Shown here: positions 22,736 through 34,962 of the stretch, piece after piece
Layout: every line of letters begins with the position of its first letter
Position numbering within the stretch: the first letter of the stretch is position 1
Assembly: GCA_024291935.2 (NCBI GenBank)
Contig: JAGTYA010000025.1
Location: forward strand, 5,787,501-5,851,500
Source of the DNA: Okapia johnstoni
Lineage: Eukaryota > Chordata > Mammalia > Artiodactyla > Giraffidae
DNA: 64,000 nucleotides
Direction of reading: 5' to 3'
Translations under genes and position numbers: made by a program
Notes under the pieces: generated by a model
Seen by the model: only the letters and a program-made list of their open reading frames with translations
Databases searched by the model: none
What the model was told of the DNA's origin: nothing

Positions 22736-24000
22736 TAACTGATAGCGCAATGGAATAAAATTGAAAAACCAGAAGTAAACCCTAACATTTAGTGTCAATC
22801 AATTTTTGATGACTCTCCCAAGACAATCTAATTGATAAAGACTGGTCTTTTCAACAGATGGTGCTGGGAAAACCGGCTGTCCACATGCAAAAGAATGCAT
22901 TTGAACTTCTGCCTCACCCCACATACAAAAATGAACTCGAAATGGATCAAAGAGTTCAACCTAACAACTGAAACTATAAAACTCATAAGAAAATATGGGC
23001 ATGAATCTTCGTGACCTTTGATAGGGCTATGTTTACTTAGGTAAAGCACCAAAACCACAAGAAACAGAAGAAAAACTAGACAAATTAGACTACATCAAAA
23101 TTTAAAACTTTCGTGCTGCAAATAATATCAAGAAAGTGAAACGGTACACAGAATAAGAGAAAATATTGGCAAATTATATATCTGATAGATTTCTATGAAG
23201 AACATATAAAGAACTATTAAAGTGTAATAATAGAAAGACAAATAACCCAACTAAAAATGGGTAAAGGGTCTGAATAGACCTTTTTCCAAATAAGACATAC
23301 AAACAAGCCCATCAAAACAGTGCTCCACATTATTGGTCATCAGGGAAATGCAAATCAAAACCACACTGAGATTCAACTTCACACTCACTGCTGCTGCTAA
23401 GTCACTTTACTCGTGTCCGACTCTGTGCGACCCCATAGACGGCAGCCCACCAGGCTCCTCTGTCCCTGGGATTCTCCAGGCAAGAACACTCACTAGAATG
23501 GTCAAAATCAGTCAGATAATCACAGGTGCCGGCAGGAAATATGGAGACATTGGAACATTCATATACTGCTGGTGGGAATGTGAAATGGTGTTGCCACTTT
23601 GCAAAACGGTTCCTCAAAAAGCTAAACATGGAGTTACCATAGGACCCAGCAATTCCACTCCCACGTATCTATCCTAGAGAGCTGAAAAAAATTATGTCCA
23701 CACAAAAACATGCACAGGAATCCTCACAGCAGCAAACGGCCAAAAAGTGGAAGCAAGTGTCCGCTGACTGATGAATGAATAAAATGCAGTCTATCCGTAC
23801 AACGGATTATTATTTAGCTATAAAGAGTAATGAAATTGTGATACACACTACAACATAGTTGACTCTGGTGAACATGATGCTAAGTATTAATAAAAGAAGC
23901 TAGTTACAAAAGGCCACATACCTATGAATCTATTGATATGGAACATCCAGAATAGGCAAATCTATGGAGGAGAGGTTGCTAGAGGGAGGGGGGATGGGGA
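22736..24000 (+). mobile_element. L1 ORF2 3' part and 3' UTR relic
   Basis: Motifs of the ORF2 end are clear (ACAGATGGTGCTGGGAAAAC, GACTACATCAAAATTTAAAA, CATCAGGGAAATGCAAATC), followed by the L1 3' UTR. Many stops are present. A Bov-A fragment interrupts it at 23389-23486. Confidence 0.88.
23389..23486 (-). mobile_element. Bov-A fragment
   Basis: The reverse copy GCTGCTGCTAAGTCACTTTA to CCAGGCAAGA is flanked by ACACTCACT on both sides, so it inserted as a short piece. Confidence 0.88.
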
Positions 24001-25237
24001 GCAGGGTAATGATTAAGTGCCACCTTTACGCCCCCCGATATTTCCTCAGTGCTAACTGTGTGCTCTGCCTTATAGTAAAGGTGGCAGATCAAGGGAAAAA
24101 TCAAGATCAGTTAAATACTGTCTCCATTCTCCCAAAACCAACCTCAGAGGGGGAGGCGCAGACCCTGCCAACAGTTTCAATCTAATCATAATTCCACACA
24201 CCCCAAGACAGGTATGGTGCTCCTGAGACGGATAAGAGACCTGTACCAGAGGGGCCACAACAGAGACTGCAGTGGAGGACACCGCTCAGAGAGTGATGAG
24301 CTCCTGGTGGGATGAAGCAGGAGGGTGACAAAGCACAGGGGTAGGAAAGGGGGGTGGGTGACGTTCAGTGTGGCTGGAGGTTCCCAGGGACATGGGGTGG
24401 AGGAGACGGTGACAAGAGAGTGGATGAGAAAGGGGCTGGAACCACGTGGGGGAATGTGCTCAGCATTGAGTAAAGGAATCAGACTACGACGTTATGAGAA
24501 GTGGCTGAGGTCTCGGAGCTGGGGAGTGGTCCCCTCGCAGCTCTGCTCAGAGGCCAGCTGCGTGGACGGAGCTGGGCAGGGCAGCCGACAGGACCTGAGG
24601 CAGTTAGGAGGAACAGAGAGGGTCTTCCCCCCGTGGGGCTCCCAGACAACCAAACCCCCAGTGGTGGCCACTGCTGCTCGAACTCTCTGCCCAGGCACTG
24701 GATCTGCCAGACTCCCAGGCTGGTCGGTGCCCCAGCAGTGCCTATGGTCCTTGATCCACGCCTGGCCCCTGTGATGAGCGTTCTCTTCCCCTTCAAACCT
24801 TAACTGGCAGGAAGGTCACACTGGCTTTGAAACATCAAGTCAACAGAATCACATGTGGCAGATGCTTCAGAAGACCAGACGAGGAAGGAGCATGAGACAT
24901 ACTTCTAAGTGGGAGAAACAGAACATAAAAGCAAGCACTGTGATGACTTCAGAGCACTTAAAATGTGGCTAGCGTGACTGAGGAATTAAAATTTTTATTT
25001 CGTTTTAATTAACGCAGTTTCAATTTAAATAGCCACACGCAGTTACTGACTACCATATGGGACACTGCAAGTCTCTACTTCCTAAACCATAGTTCATGTA
25101 TCTGTAAGAAACAATCAGTAAGTTTATTTTTTTTAGCACTGTATACATCACAAAGGCAATACAGTCACATTGAAAAAAAAAATACACGTGGGAAAAGAAA
25201 ATCACCCATAACCCCCAAAACAAAACAAATAATGTCG

Positions 25238-25333
25238 GTTCTGGAGAATCCTACAGACAGAGCAGCCTGGCAGACTATGGTCCACAGGGTCGCAAAGAGT
25301 CGGACACGACTGAAGCGACTTAGCATGCACGCA
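25238..25333 (+). mobile_element. Bov-A fragment
   Basis: Only the 3' part is present, ending GACTGAAGCGACTTAGCATG. Confidence 0.88.
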
Positions 25334-26559
25334 TCCTCACACGGGCGTCATCTTTGCCAGGTCTGTCATCACAGTACTAATGTTAGGCCAAAATCGGGGC
25401 ACCCAGTGGCCCAGTCAAGTTGACACATAAAATTAGCCATCACAGGGCCAGAGTGGGGGACAAAAGTGTAAAAGAACATTTGAGAGATGGAATATTTGAG
25501 AGAGAAGAGATGCTCTTAGCAGGATGAGATCACCAAGGAGACCCAAGCAGTGACTATGATGGAAGCATAAAGCTCAGTTTTCTGTGAAAGCTCTCACTTC
25601 CTAAATCCAGAATTCTGGCACTCACTGCAACATCATGTGTTAATTAGGGTGCAGTGAGCCCCCTGCATGTCAGAGCACCCTCCACTCTGCTTTTAGAGTT
25701 GAGGAGACCCTGAGTACCACCAGGGCTCACCTTTGGTCTGGTTTTACTGAGAGAAGGGTGCAGATTTCCACCCTAACCATGCATGTGCAAGTATCAGGTG
25801 CTTGGAATGCAGATGTGGCAATTAATTAATGACACAGGTCACACTGGAGTTACCTCACAACATGGCTTAAAAGTCCCAGACTCCTTTCGTGTCCCAGGCA
25901 CAAAGAAGTTGATGCTTTCCCGCTGTCGGGGACGTCATGGCCTCGGATGGCATCAACAGAGTCTGCTCTGGGAAACCAACTCTGCTCCCAATTCTGCTGC
26001 ATGCAGCAGAAGGGGATTTGCTGGAGAGGGACACGTGACCCTGTGACGACACGCCAAGTAAGAGCCTCTCCTTTGACCCACACAGCCCTTTGCTCGGCTC
26101 CATCTATTTTGGTGGTTTCCTGATTCTGCCCTTGCCCGCCCACTGGTTTCCTTTGTTATCTGCCCACTCTCCCTTTCTCACATTCTTGATCTTCAGCTTT
26201 TCCCTGAGATCCAGCTGACTCATTCAGCTCACACGCCAATGCATTGAATGTGATGGGAAATATCGGGAATGACTCAGCAGCTCAGAAACTCAGGGATCAA
26301 AGGGCTTAAGGAGGAACAGACCTCTAATGAAAGCCCTTAATCCATTTCTCTCCTATGGGTGCATCACACCCGCTACCGAATTCTGACTCCCCTATTCCAA
26401 GCACCAGGCCACTCTTCAGCATTCACACATCGAAAATATCCCAGAACCCAATCTTTGCTGTCACACAGCACCCAGGCAGAACTGAACCTGAGCTGTCACG
26501 GCAAGATCCCGTGTCTCTCTAAGCAAAGCTCATTAGATACAGTGGCTGCGAGCAAGGGC

Positions 26560-26720
26560 TGTGGGTGCACACGGTCCTGGTTTCAAGTGTCAACCAGCCT
26601 ATTTAACATCAATATAACCAAACAGAAGGAAACTCAACTCTCCAAGGCTCTGCTCATCTGTGAAATGAGAGTAACAACAATGCTGAACTCACTCGGGTTG
26701 ATACGCCGATTCAGTGAGCT
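26560..26720 (-). mobile_element. MIR SINE relic
   Basis: Reverse MIR order: GGCTCTGCTCATCTGTGAAA, then a degraded region with GATTCAGTGAGC. Confidence 0.6.
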
Positions 26721-26927
26721 ACTGCGGGTGGAGGGCTCGGGGCAGGGTCAGGCCGACAGTAAGCGAGAAAGCTTACCTGTGAATTACTTATAAATACTGA
26801 GATGACTCTTGAGAAAGCAGGCCTGCCATGAATTAAAGGGAGATCTCCCTAATTCAGGCTCTACTATTTCAGGGTTTGGACATCTCTGAAAGCTGGGTTG
26901 GTGAGACAGCATATACAAAGTCAATGA

Positions 26928-27416
26928 AACATCACTTTTGCCAACAAAGGTCCGTATAGTCAAAGCTATGGTTTTTCCAGGAGTCATGTACTGATGTGAG
27001 AGTTGGATGCTCATGTTGGAGTCATGTACAGATGCTGAGTGCTGAAGAATTGATACTTTTGAACTGTGGTGCTAGAGAAAACTCTTGAGAGTCCCTCGGA
27101 CAGCAAGGAGATCAAACCAGTCAATTCTAAAGGAAAGCAACCCTGAATATTCACTGGAAGGACTGATGCTGAAGCTGAAACTCCAATACTTTGGTCACCT
27201 GATTCAAAGAGCTGACTCATTAGAAAAGACCCTGATGCTGAGAAACATTAAGGGCAGGAGGAAAAGGGGTCTACAGAAGCTGAGATGGTTAGATAGCATC
27301 ACTGACTCAATGGACATGAGTTTGAGCAGACTCCGGGAGATAGTGAAGGACAGGGAAGCCTGGCATGCTGCAGTCCACGGGGTTGCAAAGAGTCAGACAT
27401 GACTGAGTAACAGAAA
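26928..27416 (+). mobile_element. BovB LINE 3' fragment (longest in window)
   Basis: It starts upstream of the others, at CATCACTTTTGCCAACAAAG, and so carries more of the reverse-transcriptase C-terminal frame, broken by stops. It ends in GACATGACTGAGTAACAGAA. Confidence 0.93.
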
Positions 27417-27617
27417 CAAAACACCCTCCAAGGACCCTCTGGTACTTTAGCTGTGACCTTCCTGGTGGATAAGTCATCAGTCACTGATTTATTTACTACC
27501 TCTGTCCCACAAATCTGGGCTAATTTCTAGTTGTTTTATTTACTCAAAGGAATGGATTGGCACTTTCTAGTGTTCTCAGTGCAGACTCTCACTAACTCTG
27601 TAGACAGAGTTCCCCAG

Positions 27618-27822
27618 ATGTTTAGTTGACAAGTCATGTCTGAATCTTTGCGACCCTATGGACTGTAGCCCGCCAGGCTCCTCTGTCCATGGGGATTCTC
27701 CAGGGAAGAATATTGGAATGGGTTGCCATTCCCTTCTCCAGTGGATCTACCCAACCCAGGGTCGAACTCTGGTCTTCTGCATTGCCAGGTGGATTCTTTA
27801 CCACTGAGCCACCTGGGAAGCC
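27618..27822 (-). mobile_element. Bov-tA SINE
   Basis: A reverse copy from GTTGACAAGTCATGTCTG to GAGCCACCTGGGAAGCCCC. Confidence 0.92.
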
Positions 27823-28834
27823 CCTTTCCCAGGTGGGGTCTAAATAAAAAGGTGTGAGATCTCACCAAACAACCCCTTCACTACCTTTAACAGGCATGAT
27901 GTTTGGGTTTTGGAAGGTGGGATGGGCAGTAGCATATATTCTTAGTTTTGCTGTGTACCTTCCCTAAGGTATGGTTGGCAGATCACAGTGCATGCCTACC
28001 TCCAGGAACATAAGTACTAGGTCACAACAGAGTCGCCTGCTCTGGCCATGATCCCAGGAGGGAACCCCATCCGGCCCTCCTCTGAGCTCAGGCCCACGCT
28101 GGGCATATTCTTCATTGGCCTTAGCACTGCCTGCCCCCAAGACCAGAGCACCCTCATGGTCCATGGGCTTCTGGACAGGAGCATCTCTTTTCTAGTCCAT
28201 TATTTTCTAATCCACACAGCTGAAAAATAGTAGGGGCTGTGAACCAGGAAGTTGGTTTCACCCACGATTCCAGGATGGAATTTATTTAGTCTTTACAAGA
28301 TGAACAAAAGCTTACTTTCTGGACCCAAAACGGCCTGGGGTGAGGACACAGAGCCCGGCCTTCTCTCTGCCTCATAGTTTCTTCTGGAAGGTGGCAAGGA
28401 GACTTCACTTGACTCCACAAGTCCAGCAAACTTTTTCTTCCTTCTTGTTAGCCTCTCTCGAGCCCCAGACAGGCGCCAGCTTCTCCTCGGACCGGCCACT
28501 TGACACAAGGTGTCCAGACACGCGGCATGTGGCTGCCGGCCAAGGCCGTGCCCTGCCCACACCCAACTGTGCCAACAGCTCCTGAGAGCATCCAGTTGGG
28601 GGCACGGCCGCCTTGGGTGGGCAGAGCCCGTTGCGGGAGAGGGAGACCCACTGCACACATCTCTATGGTAACCAAACATACCCACCGCTAGAGGAGCCCG
28701 TTAAGAAAGAACTTTAACAAACCACATAAATGCCCACGCATCGTGCCCTGAATGCTTGCTTCTGGGAACCAACTCCAAGGAAACAACTCAGCAGAGGGAG
28801 AAAAACACACAGGCACAAAGACATTTGCTGGAAC

Positions 28835-28946
28835 CATGTGTAATATGTATATGTGTGGCTGACTCACTTTGCTCTACGGCAGAAACTAACACAATACCGT
28901 AAAGCAACGATACTCCAGTAAAAATTAAAACAAGAAAACCCAGATG
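28835..28946 (+). mobile_element. L1 3' end, ruminant type
   Basis: The text GGCAGAAACTAACACAATAC then GTAAAGCAACGATACTCC is the L1 3' terminus. Confidence 0.8.
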
Positions 28947-30948
28947 CGCTCTGCGCCATCAAACTGTCGAATGGCTCAGCTGACCATGTAACTATTAAAA
29001 TTATTAAAAATAAAACTATTTATTTTAAAACTATTAAAATTACCACTAATGTAATGAATGTAACCATGTAACTAACAAAATTATCACTGTTATTACAAAG
29101 ATGACAGAGACATGGGTGAGTGTATGACACAACATTAAATCAAAAAGGATACAATATTGGTGCACAAGACGACAACTCTAAGAAATGTGTATAAATGTGG
29201 ACAAAATCTAGAAGGGAAAATATTAGTGAAAATACCTGTTCTAGAATGATAACAAGACAGGTTTCCGTCTTTAAAACTTTTTATGGCTGTCTGGTTGTTC
29301 CCACAACTAAAAATGACCTGGACATTGTTGCCTGTTGGCAGATGGGGAACTTCCACCATCCAGAGGTTTGTCTGGACGTGTAGACAGCTTGGGATAGGAA
29401 GGGGGCTACGGACCACATGAACTCAGCTTGTCCAGGACTGGCTGCTGACCACCCCGTAACTTACACAGCAGCCATCGGCCCTTTTGTTTCAGTGTGGTCC
29501 TTTTCAGGGTGTGCAAGAGAGATAAAGGCACCTCTGACAGGCTCTTTTTGTTGCTCACGAAGGGAATAAATTGTTTGAACCTAGAAGTAGCTCATTTTAT
29601 CTTTAATGGTCAAATCCACCAGGCCTTGGCCTTGCCTTGTAAGTGGGTGAGAGCTCAACAAGATGCCAGCGTTATGTTTTGATAAAGTATCAACAAGATC
29701 CAAGAAGCAAGTGTGTGAGAGTGCAGGTATGTGTGCGCATGTGTGTGTACCTACAGAAACACATTGCGATGGTTTCAAGCCAGATTAGTTTCATAAATGA
29801 AATGAGGAAACAGAAACACACACACACAAATACGGAAAAAAAACACACTCATCACATACACTTTAACCAGCCAAACAGACGTTCAAGGCTAATCTAATCT
29901 AGATTTAGAACCCATGGATTCAGCTCAAACGCTCGGTTTTCAGCCTCTAGAGAGGCCCTTCCCCTCTGACCCCACTTTCTCTTCCACCAACAAAGTCGGG
30001 GACGGAGCAGAGGAGCCTGGCCCCTGCTGTGCCGTATCCACACACCAAGGTTCATGGAGACACACTTGAAGATGCGCCGAGCCAGGATACAGGGCACCCT
30101 GGCACCGCCTTCTGCTGATAGCATTCACAGGCAGCAGCAAGTTAACGAACAAAGGTAGATCACTGCTGGCGTCCACGAGAAGCTGCTCAGACACATGCCT
30201 GGGTCTCCAACCGCCTCCTGCAAGTGGGGAGGAAGCCGCGTGTTTACCCACGGCAGGAGTGCCACCACACTGTCCTAAGGCCTGGTTTGCTGGCACCGGA
30301 ACTGCAGAGAGAGTGGTTCATGGTTTATGTGAGAAGGCAGGGTGTGCCTAGTTCAGGAGAAAAGGTTCCTTCCTGCTCAGGGAACAAGGAAGGCTTCCTG
30401 GGGGAGGAAGCACTGGAGCGTGTTCTAAAGGCAGGACTGAATTTAAACGCATGCAGTGAGTGGGAAGAGGGGGTTCCAGAGAGCGAATGTGGAAAAGAGA
30501 AATTCAGTCAAGACTGTAATAAGAAAGTAGGAAGCAATAAAACAGAGACCAGACCACAGGGCCTCAAATGCTAGAGCAAGCACAATCCCAAAGCAGCTGT
30601 CATCTTAAGTGTATGTATCTGCCGTAATTTCAAAATAAACCAATTAAGGAACTGCCAGCTAGTCAAACGGCCACTGGTGGAACCAATGGACTCAACAATA
30701 GCTTTTTGTCCCTCAAGGACTTTCTAATTCAAATGGTAATTGCTTGAGGTATAAAAAAGGCCTCTGCTCAATATTTATTTTCTCTTTTCCTGGATGATAG
30801 AGCAAATATCAAGAAACAGTTGCAGGAGCCAAGAGTCTGAGATAATTTTTAAAAGAAGGCATGATCACAACTCTTTACAGATAAAACAACACAGGTCAAA
30901 TATTTTATTTAATTCATCAATTAATGAGAGACCAGTAAGATGTGATTG

Positions 30949-31160
30949 GCTTCCCAGGTGGCTCAGTGGTAAAGAATTTGCTTGCCAATGCAGCAGATGT
31001 AAGAGATGTGGGTTCAATCCCTGGGTTGGGAAGATTCCCTGAAGAAAGAAATGGCAACCCACTCTAGCATTCTTGCCTGGAAAATTCCATGGACCAGAGG
31101 AGCCTGGTGGGCTACAGTCCATGGGGTCACAAAGAGTCATGAGCACATGCACACACAACA
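30949..31160 (+). mobile_element. Bov-tA SINE
   Basis: Head GGCTTCCCAGGTGGCTCAG to the tail GGGGTCACAAAGAGTCATGA. Confidence 0.92.
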
Positions 31161-31440
31161 AGGTGTTATACCTGGGAGACAGAGAGGAACCATCTAGATG
31201 CAGGCCATCAGAAATGCTGACGTAAATTGCTTAACAAATGCCAAAACAGGTCAGTCTCCACCAGACACAGTTCGCAGTGCTGTGGACAAGAACCACAGGC
31301 TTTGCCATCAAGATTCTACAACTTACAGAGTGTAACACAGCTCAAAGGCGAGGAAAGGCCCAGAGACCCAGGGAATCTGATAACCAGGAAAGTCCTATAC
31401 TCCCACTGTGGATGCTAGGAAACTGTGTAATCCATCTCAA

Positions 31441-31640
31441 GTGAAGTGAAGTGAAAGTCGCTCAGTCGTGTCCGACTCTTTGCGACCCCATGGACTATAC
31501 AGTCCATGGAATTCTCCAGTCAAGAATACTGGAGAAGATAGCCTTTCCCTTTTCCAGGGGATCTTCTCAACCCAGGGATCGCACCCAGGTCTCCTGCATT
31601 GCAGCCAGATTCTTTACCAGCTGAGCTGCCAGGGAAGCCC
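31441..31640 (-). mobile_element. Bov-tA2 SINE with exact target duplication
   Basis: A complete reverse copy flanked by a perfect 12-bp repeat, AATCCATCTCAA, at 31429-31440 and 31641-31652. Confidence 0.95.
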
Positions 31641-31904
31641 AATCCATCTCAAAGTCTTTCACAATTTTCCCTACAAAGGTGAATACTGATCAAGGTAGAA
31701 ACTCTTAGGCATGTGTTTTATGGAAAACCTAGGTGAGGAGGAAGCCTGAGGTTTGGAGCCAGGCATACACCTGTGTTGTCAAGACATGGCAGGCCCGTGC
31801 CAACTCAGGGAACATCAGAATGGGCTCAAGGGCTGTGCCACAAACCAGGTGACAAAGACCCTCCCATTTCTGGAGGCTCCTAAAATGAGGAGCCTGGCAC
31901 TAAT

Positions 31905-32090
31905 CCCAGGTGCTCAGTCTGGCCATGCCTTGGAGTCACCTGAGGAGCTTATAAATCTCTCATGCTCCACTCTAGAAACCCCAGACCTAGAGCTTCCGAT
32001 TGTGCTGCTCAGGGTGAGGCCAGAGCATCACTGGCTTTTAAAATCTCTCCACCTCCCCAACACCACCCTGGCAATTCTAATGAAAAGACA
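31905..32090. mobile_element. hAT-type MITE relic (MER20/MER5-like)
   Basis: The pattern CCTTGGAGTCACCTGAGGAG, CCCAGACCTAGAG and CCCTGGCAATTCTAATG resembles the MER20/MER5 group; terminal repeats are eroded. Confidence 0.5.
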
Positions 32091-32939
32091 GGACTAAGGA
32101 CCACCAGGCCAGACAGTAAGACCCCTTTGTCCTAGACACTCTTTGGGCTTTGCTGCAATGTTTTCTTTTAGCTGACTGCTGTCAGCCTTCGCGCAAAACT
32201 AGAGAATGTCAGTGGGACATTTTTCAAAAACACTCCTCAAAATTAATCTTTGGTAGATATCGTGAAACAAGCACAATTCATGACTTGGTCAGACTTGACA
32301 AACAGCCCAAATGTGTTAGAATCTTCCACTATGTATGCCATCCATTCAGTCAGCACTCTGCTGAGCTGAGCACAAGCCTGGTCTCCTGATTTGATATTTT
32401 AGGCATAACGTCTGCAAAGCAGTACAAAGATACCCACACGTGTTGCTAAGAGGCACCCACACGTGTGTGGCGTGCATTCACACAGGCATTCACACACGCT
32501 CACACTGTTCACTCAAACAGCATCCTCCAAATGAAAGATCAGGGCCAAAGAGCTAGGAAGGGACTCCGCTTCACACTGGGGTAACTGATGAATCACCTTT
32601 TGGTTGGCTGGTCCCCACAGTGGGGGAGATAAATGACAAGAGGGCAGACAACGGTGAATCCCAGCGCTCTCCTCCCGACTCTTCTGAGACCTCTGATGTT
32701 ATTAGGGATCACTCAACTACACCAGAGTGGACGCCAGGCAGTGCCTTGTACTCTGATGGGCCTTGTGCTAATAGTACAAACCCCTCTTCTAGAGGACACT
32801 GTCCTGCTTCCCATAGGACCACACAGGGACATGGGCCAAGTGTCTCCCGGGAGGATGCTCTTCCATCTCCTCCCTTCCTTGGTCCACCTATTCCTCACCC
32901 TGGGCCCCCCCACCCCTCCACACACAAACACACACTTAC

Positions 32940-33041
32940 TGCAGGCCGCACAGGTGAAGCACGCGTCATGGTAGAGGTTCCCCATGGCCTGGCAGGCCTG
33001 GCCGGCCCCAAACACCCCCTTGCTGCATTTCACACAGGCTC
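32940..33041 (-). CDS. LIMD1: LIMD1 coding exon 2 (first zinc finger of LIM1)
   Basis: The 102-bp exon completes the split glycine codon, gives 33 codons from ACVKCSKGVF to FTCAAC, and ends with the first base of a serine codon. It carries the first LIM1 zinc site: the CVKC pair, the histidine and cysteine of YHDAC, and then the FTCAAC pair that opens the second site. The acceptor is a pyrimidine tract ending in GCAG and the donor is GTAAGTG. Human LIMD1, as I recall it, has Thr where this sequence has Ala in the HDAC position, a change between zinc ligands that should be harmless. Introns of 30.3 kb and 22.6 kb surround this short exon, so its recognition depends on the strong donor and acceptor seen here. 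Confidence 0.97.
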
Positions 33042-33182
33042 CTGCAAGGGAAAGAACACAGCAGTGAGTGGGGAGAGAAACACTGTAATGTGAGTCATAA
33101 AAAGTCAATGGACAAAAGCAAGATACCCACCCCTCCCCATAACCAGCCCATCCCCGAATCCCGAGGATCACTCCTCTAGAAT

Positions 33183-33212
33183 GTCTCTCTCTCTCTCTCT
33201 CTCTCTCGCTCT
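33183..33212. repeat. (TC)n microsatellite
   Basis: A short, slightly interrupted TC run 142 bp from the exon 2 acceptor, on the intron side. Confidence 0.9.
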
Positions 33213-33368
33213 TTCCCTCCATCAGTCTCTCAACTGTCAGTCCTTTCTGCTGCAGGAAACAGTTTCGGGCTCAGGTTCAGGCTCCCTCCACACCAGCGTG
33301 TTAAGGCTCAGAAAACCTCCACTTCTTGCATCTTCTTCCTTGCCCAAAGTTTTCAAAGGCTCTCACTG

Positions 33369-33515
33369 GGGACTTCCCTGGTGGCTCAGTGGCTAAAAGT
33401 CCTCACTCGCAATGCAGGAGAACCTGGGTTCGGTCCCTGGTCACGGAACTAGATCCCACATGCGGCAACTAAGACCTGGTGCAGCTAAATAAATAAGTAT
33501 TGAATTAAAAAAGGC
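33369..33515 (+). mobile_element. CHR-2-type SINE
   Basis: Head GGGACTTCCCTGGTGGCTC and tail GCAGCTAAATAAATAAGTA. Confidence 0.88.
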
Positions 33516-33580
33516 TCCCACCATTATAAGACAATGTCCAAACGCTGCACCATGATTAAAACAGGCCAAATATGCAGGCT

Positions 33581-33906
33581 AAGTGAAAGTCGTTCAGTTG
33601 TGTCTGACTCTTTGCGACCCCATGGACTGTAGCCCGCCAGGCTCCTCTGTCCATGGAATTCTCCAGGCCAGAATACTGGAGTGGGTAGCTTTTCCCTTTT
33701 CCAGGGGATCTTCCCAACCCAGGAATCAAACCAGGGTCTCCTGCATTGCAGGCAGATCCTTTACCAACTGAGCTACAAGGGAAGTCCAAGAATACTGGAG
33801 TGGGTAGCCTATCCCTTCTCCAGGGGATCTTCCCAACCCAGGAATCAAACCAGGGTCTCCTGCATTGCAGGCAGATCCTTTACCAACTGAGCTAAGAGGG
33901 AAGCCC
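33581..33906 (-). mobile_element. Bov-tA SINE with duplicated tRNA unit and exact target duplication
   Basis: The reverse element has two near-identical tRNA-unit blocks (33660-33785 and 33788-33906). A perfect 12-bp repeat AATATGCAGGCT at 33569-33580 and 33907-33918 brackets the whole, so it inserted as a dimer. Confidence 0.94.
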
Positions 33907-34394
33907 AATATGCAGGCTGGGAAACTTCAAATTATTTCCTTTAGGTCTCAATGGGAACCACCACCGGGGACTTACTAACCTCACCTTTTACAAAGAGAGA
34001 TCAGGCCCCCAAGCCCCAGGTCCATCAGACTGCACGGCCAGTGCTCCTTCCTGCCCCCACCCTGGCCACTGGGTCTCAGCTCCTGGCCTGCGCTCCGGGG
34101 TCCCCCACCTACACCCCACGCCCACCCTCTGCTCCCTTTATGTGGTCCCTTACGTGGGCCAATCCACATAAGGGGGGTGTTGGGGTCTCCTTCCCAAAGA
34201 ACTCCCTTATTACGGTCAAATGAAAAAAAAATTATATAAATAATGTATGAATTAAAAAAAAAAGATTCAGGAAAGATATACACCAAAACTGTGAAATTAT
34301 GACTGATTTCACTGCTTTGCATCTTCTGTATTAGAAAAAAAAAAAATCTTACATTGCTTTATAGCCAAAAAAAGTCTAATTTCAAAAAGTATTT

Positions 34395-34523
34395 TGTATC
34401 TGGTTTTTGTTTTTGGCCACGCTGAGCGGCTTGTGGGATCTTAGTTCCTTGACCAGGGACTGAACCCAGGCCATGGCACTAAAAGTGCCAAGTCCTAACC
34501 ACTGGACTGTCAGGGAATTCCCC
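34395..34523 (-). mobile_element. CHR-2 SINE
   Basis: Reverse copy with TTTTTGGCCACGCTGAGCGG and the reversed head CTGTCAGGGAATTCCC. Confidence 0.88.
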
Positions 34524-34649
34524 TGGATCTGTTGAAATGTACTATATAGTGTTAAAATTTTTGAGAAACTGATTAATACTTATATACAATTTACATATAA
34601 AATACAAATAAACATTATGTAATTTTTCCAAAATTTTTATATATATATA

Positions 34650-34962
34650 AAGATCCCTCGTGGCTCAGTGGTAAAGAATCTGCTGCCAATACAGGAGACG
34701 TGGGTTCGATCTGCGGTCCGAGGAGACCCCACATGCTGGGGGGGCACCTAAGCCAGTGAGTCACAACTATTGAGCCTGTGCTGTAGAGCCCGGGAGCCAC
34801 AACTACTGAGCTCGTGTGCACAACTCATGAAGCCTGTGTGCCCTAGAGCCTGTGTTCCTCAACAAGAGACACTACCGCAATCAGAAGCCCACAGACCGCA
34901 ACTAGAGAAAGACTGCTAGGCAACGAAGACCTACCATAGCCAAAAAACAAAAAAAAAACTCC
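34650..34962 (+). mobile_element. CHR-1 SINE
   Basis: CHR-1 body with several CACAACTACTGAGC-type blocks and a terminal A-run. Confidence 0.88.

Noticed and set aside
32620..33093. 157-codon plus-strand frame across exon 2
   Set aside because: It is the antisense of LIMD1 exon 2 and its flanks; the minus strand has the LIM zinc ligands and splice sites.
33583..33771. Frames with MDCSPPGSSVHGILQARILE (and many like it)
   Set aside because: They are translations of Bov-tA/Bov-A SINEs, common false gene calls in ruminants.
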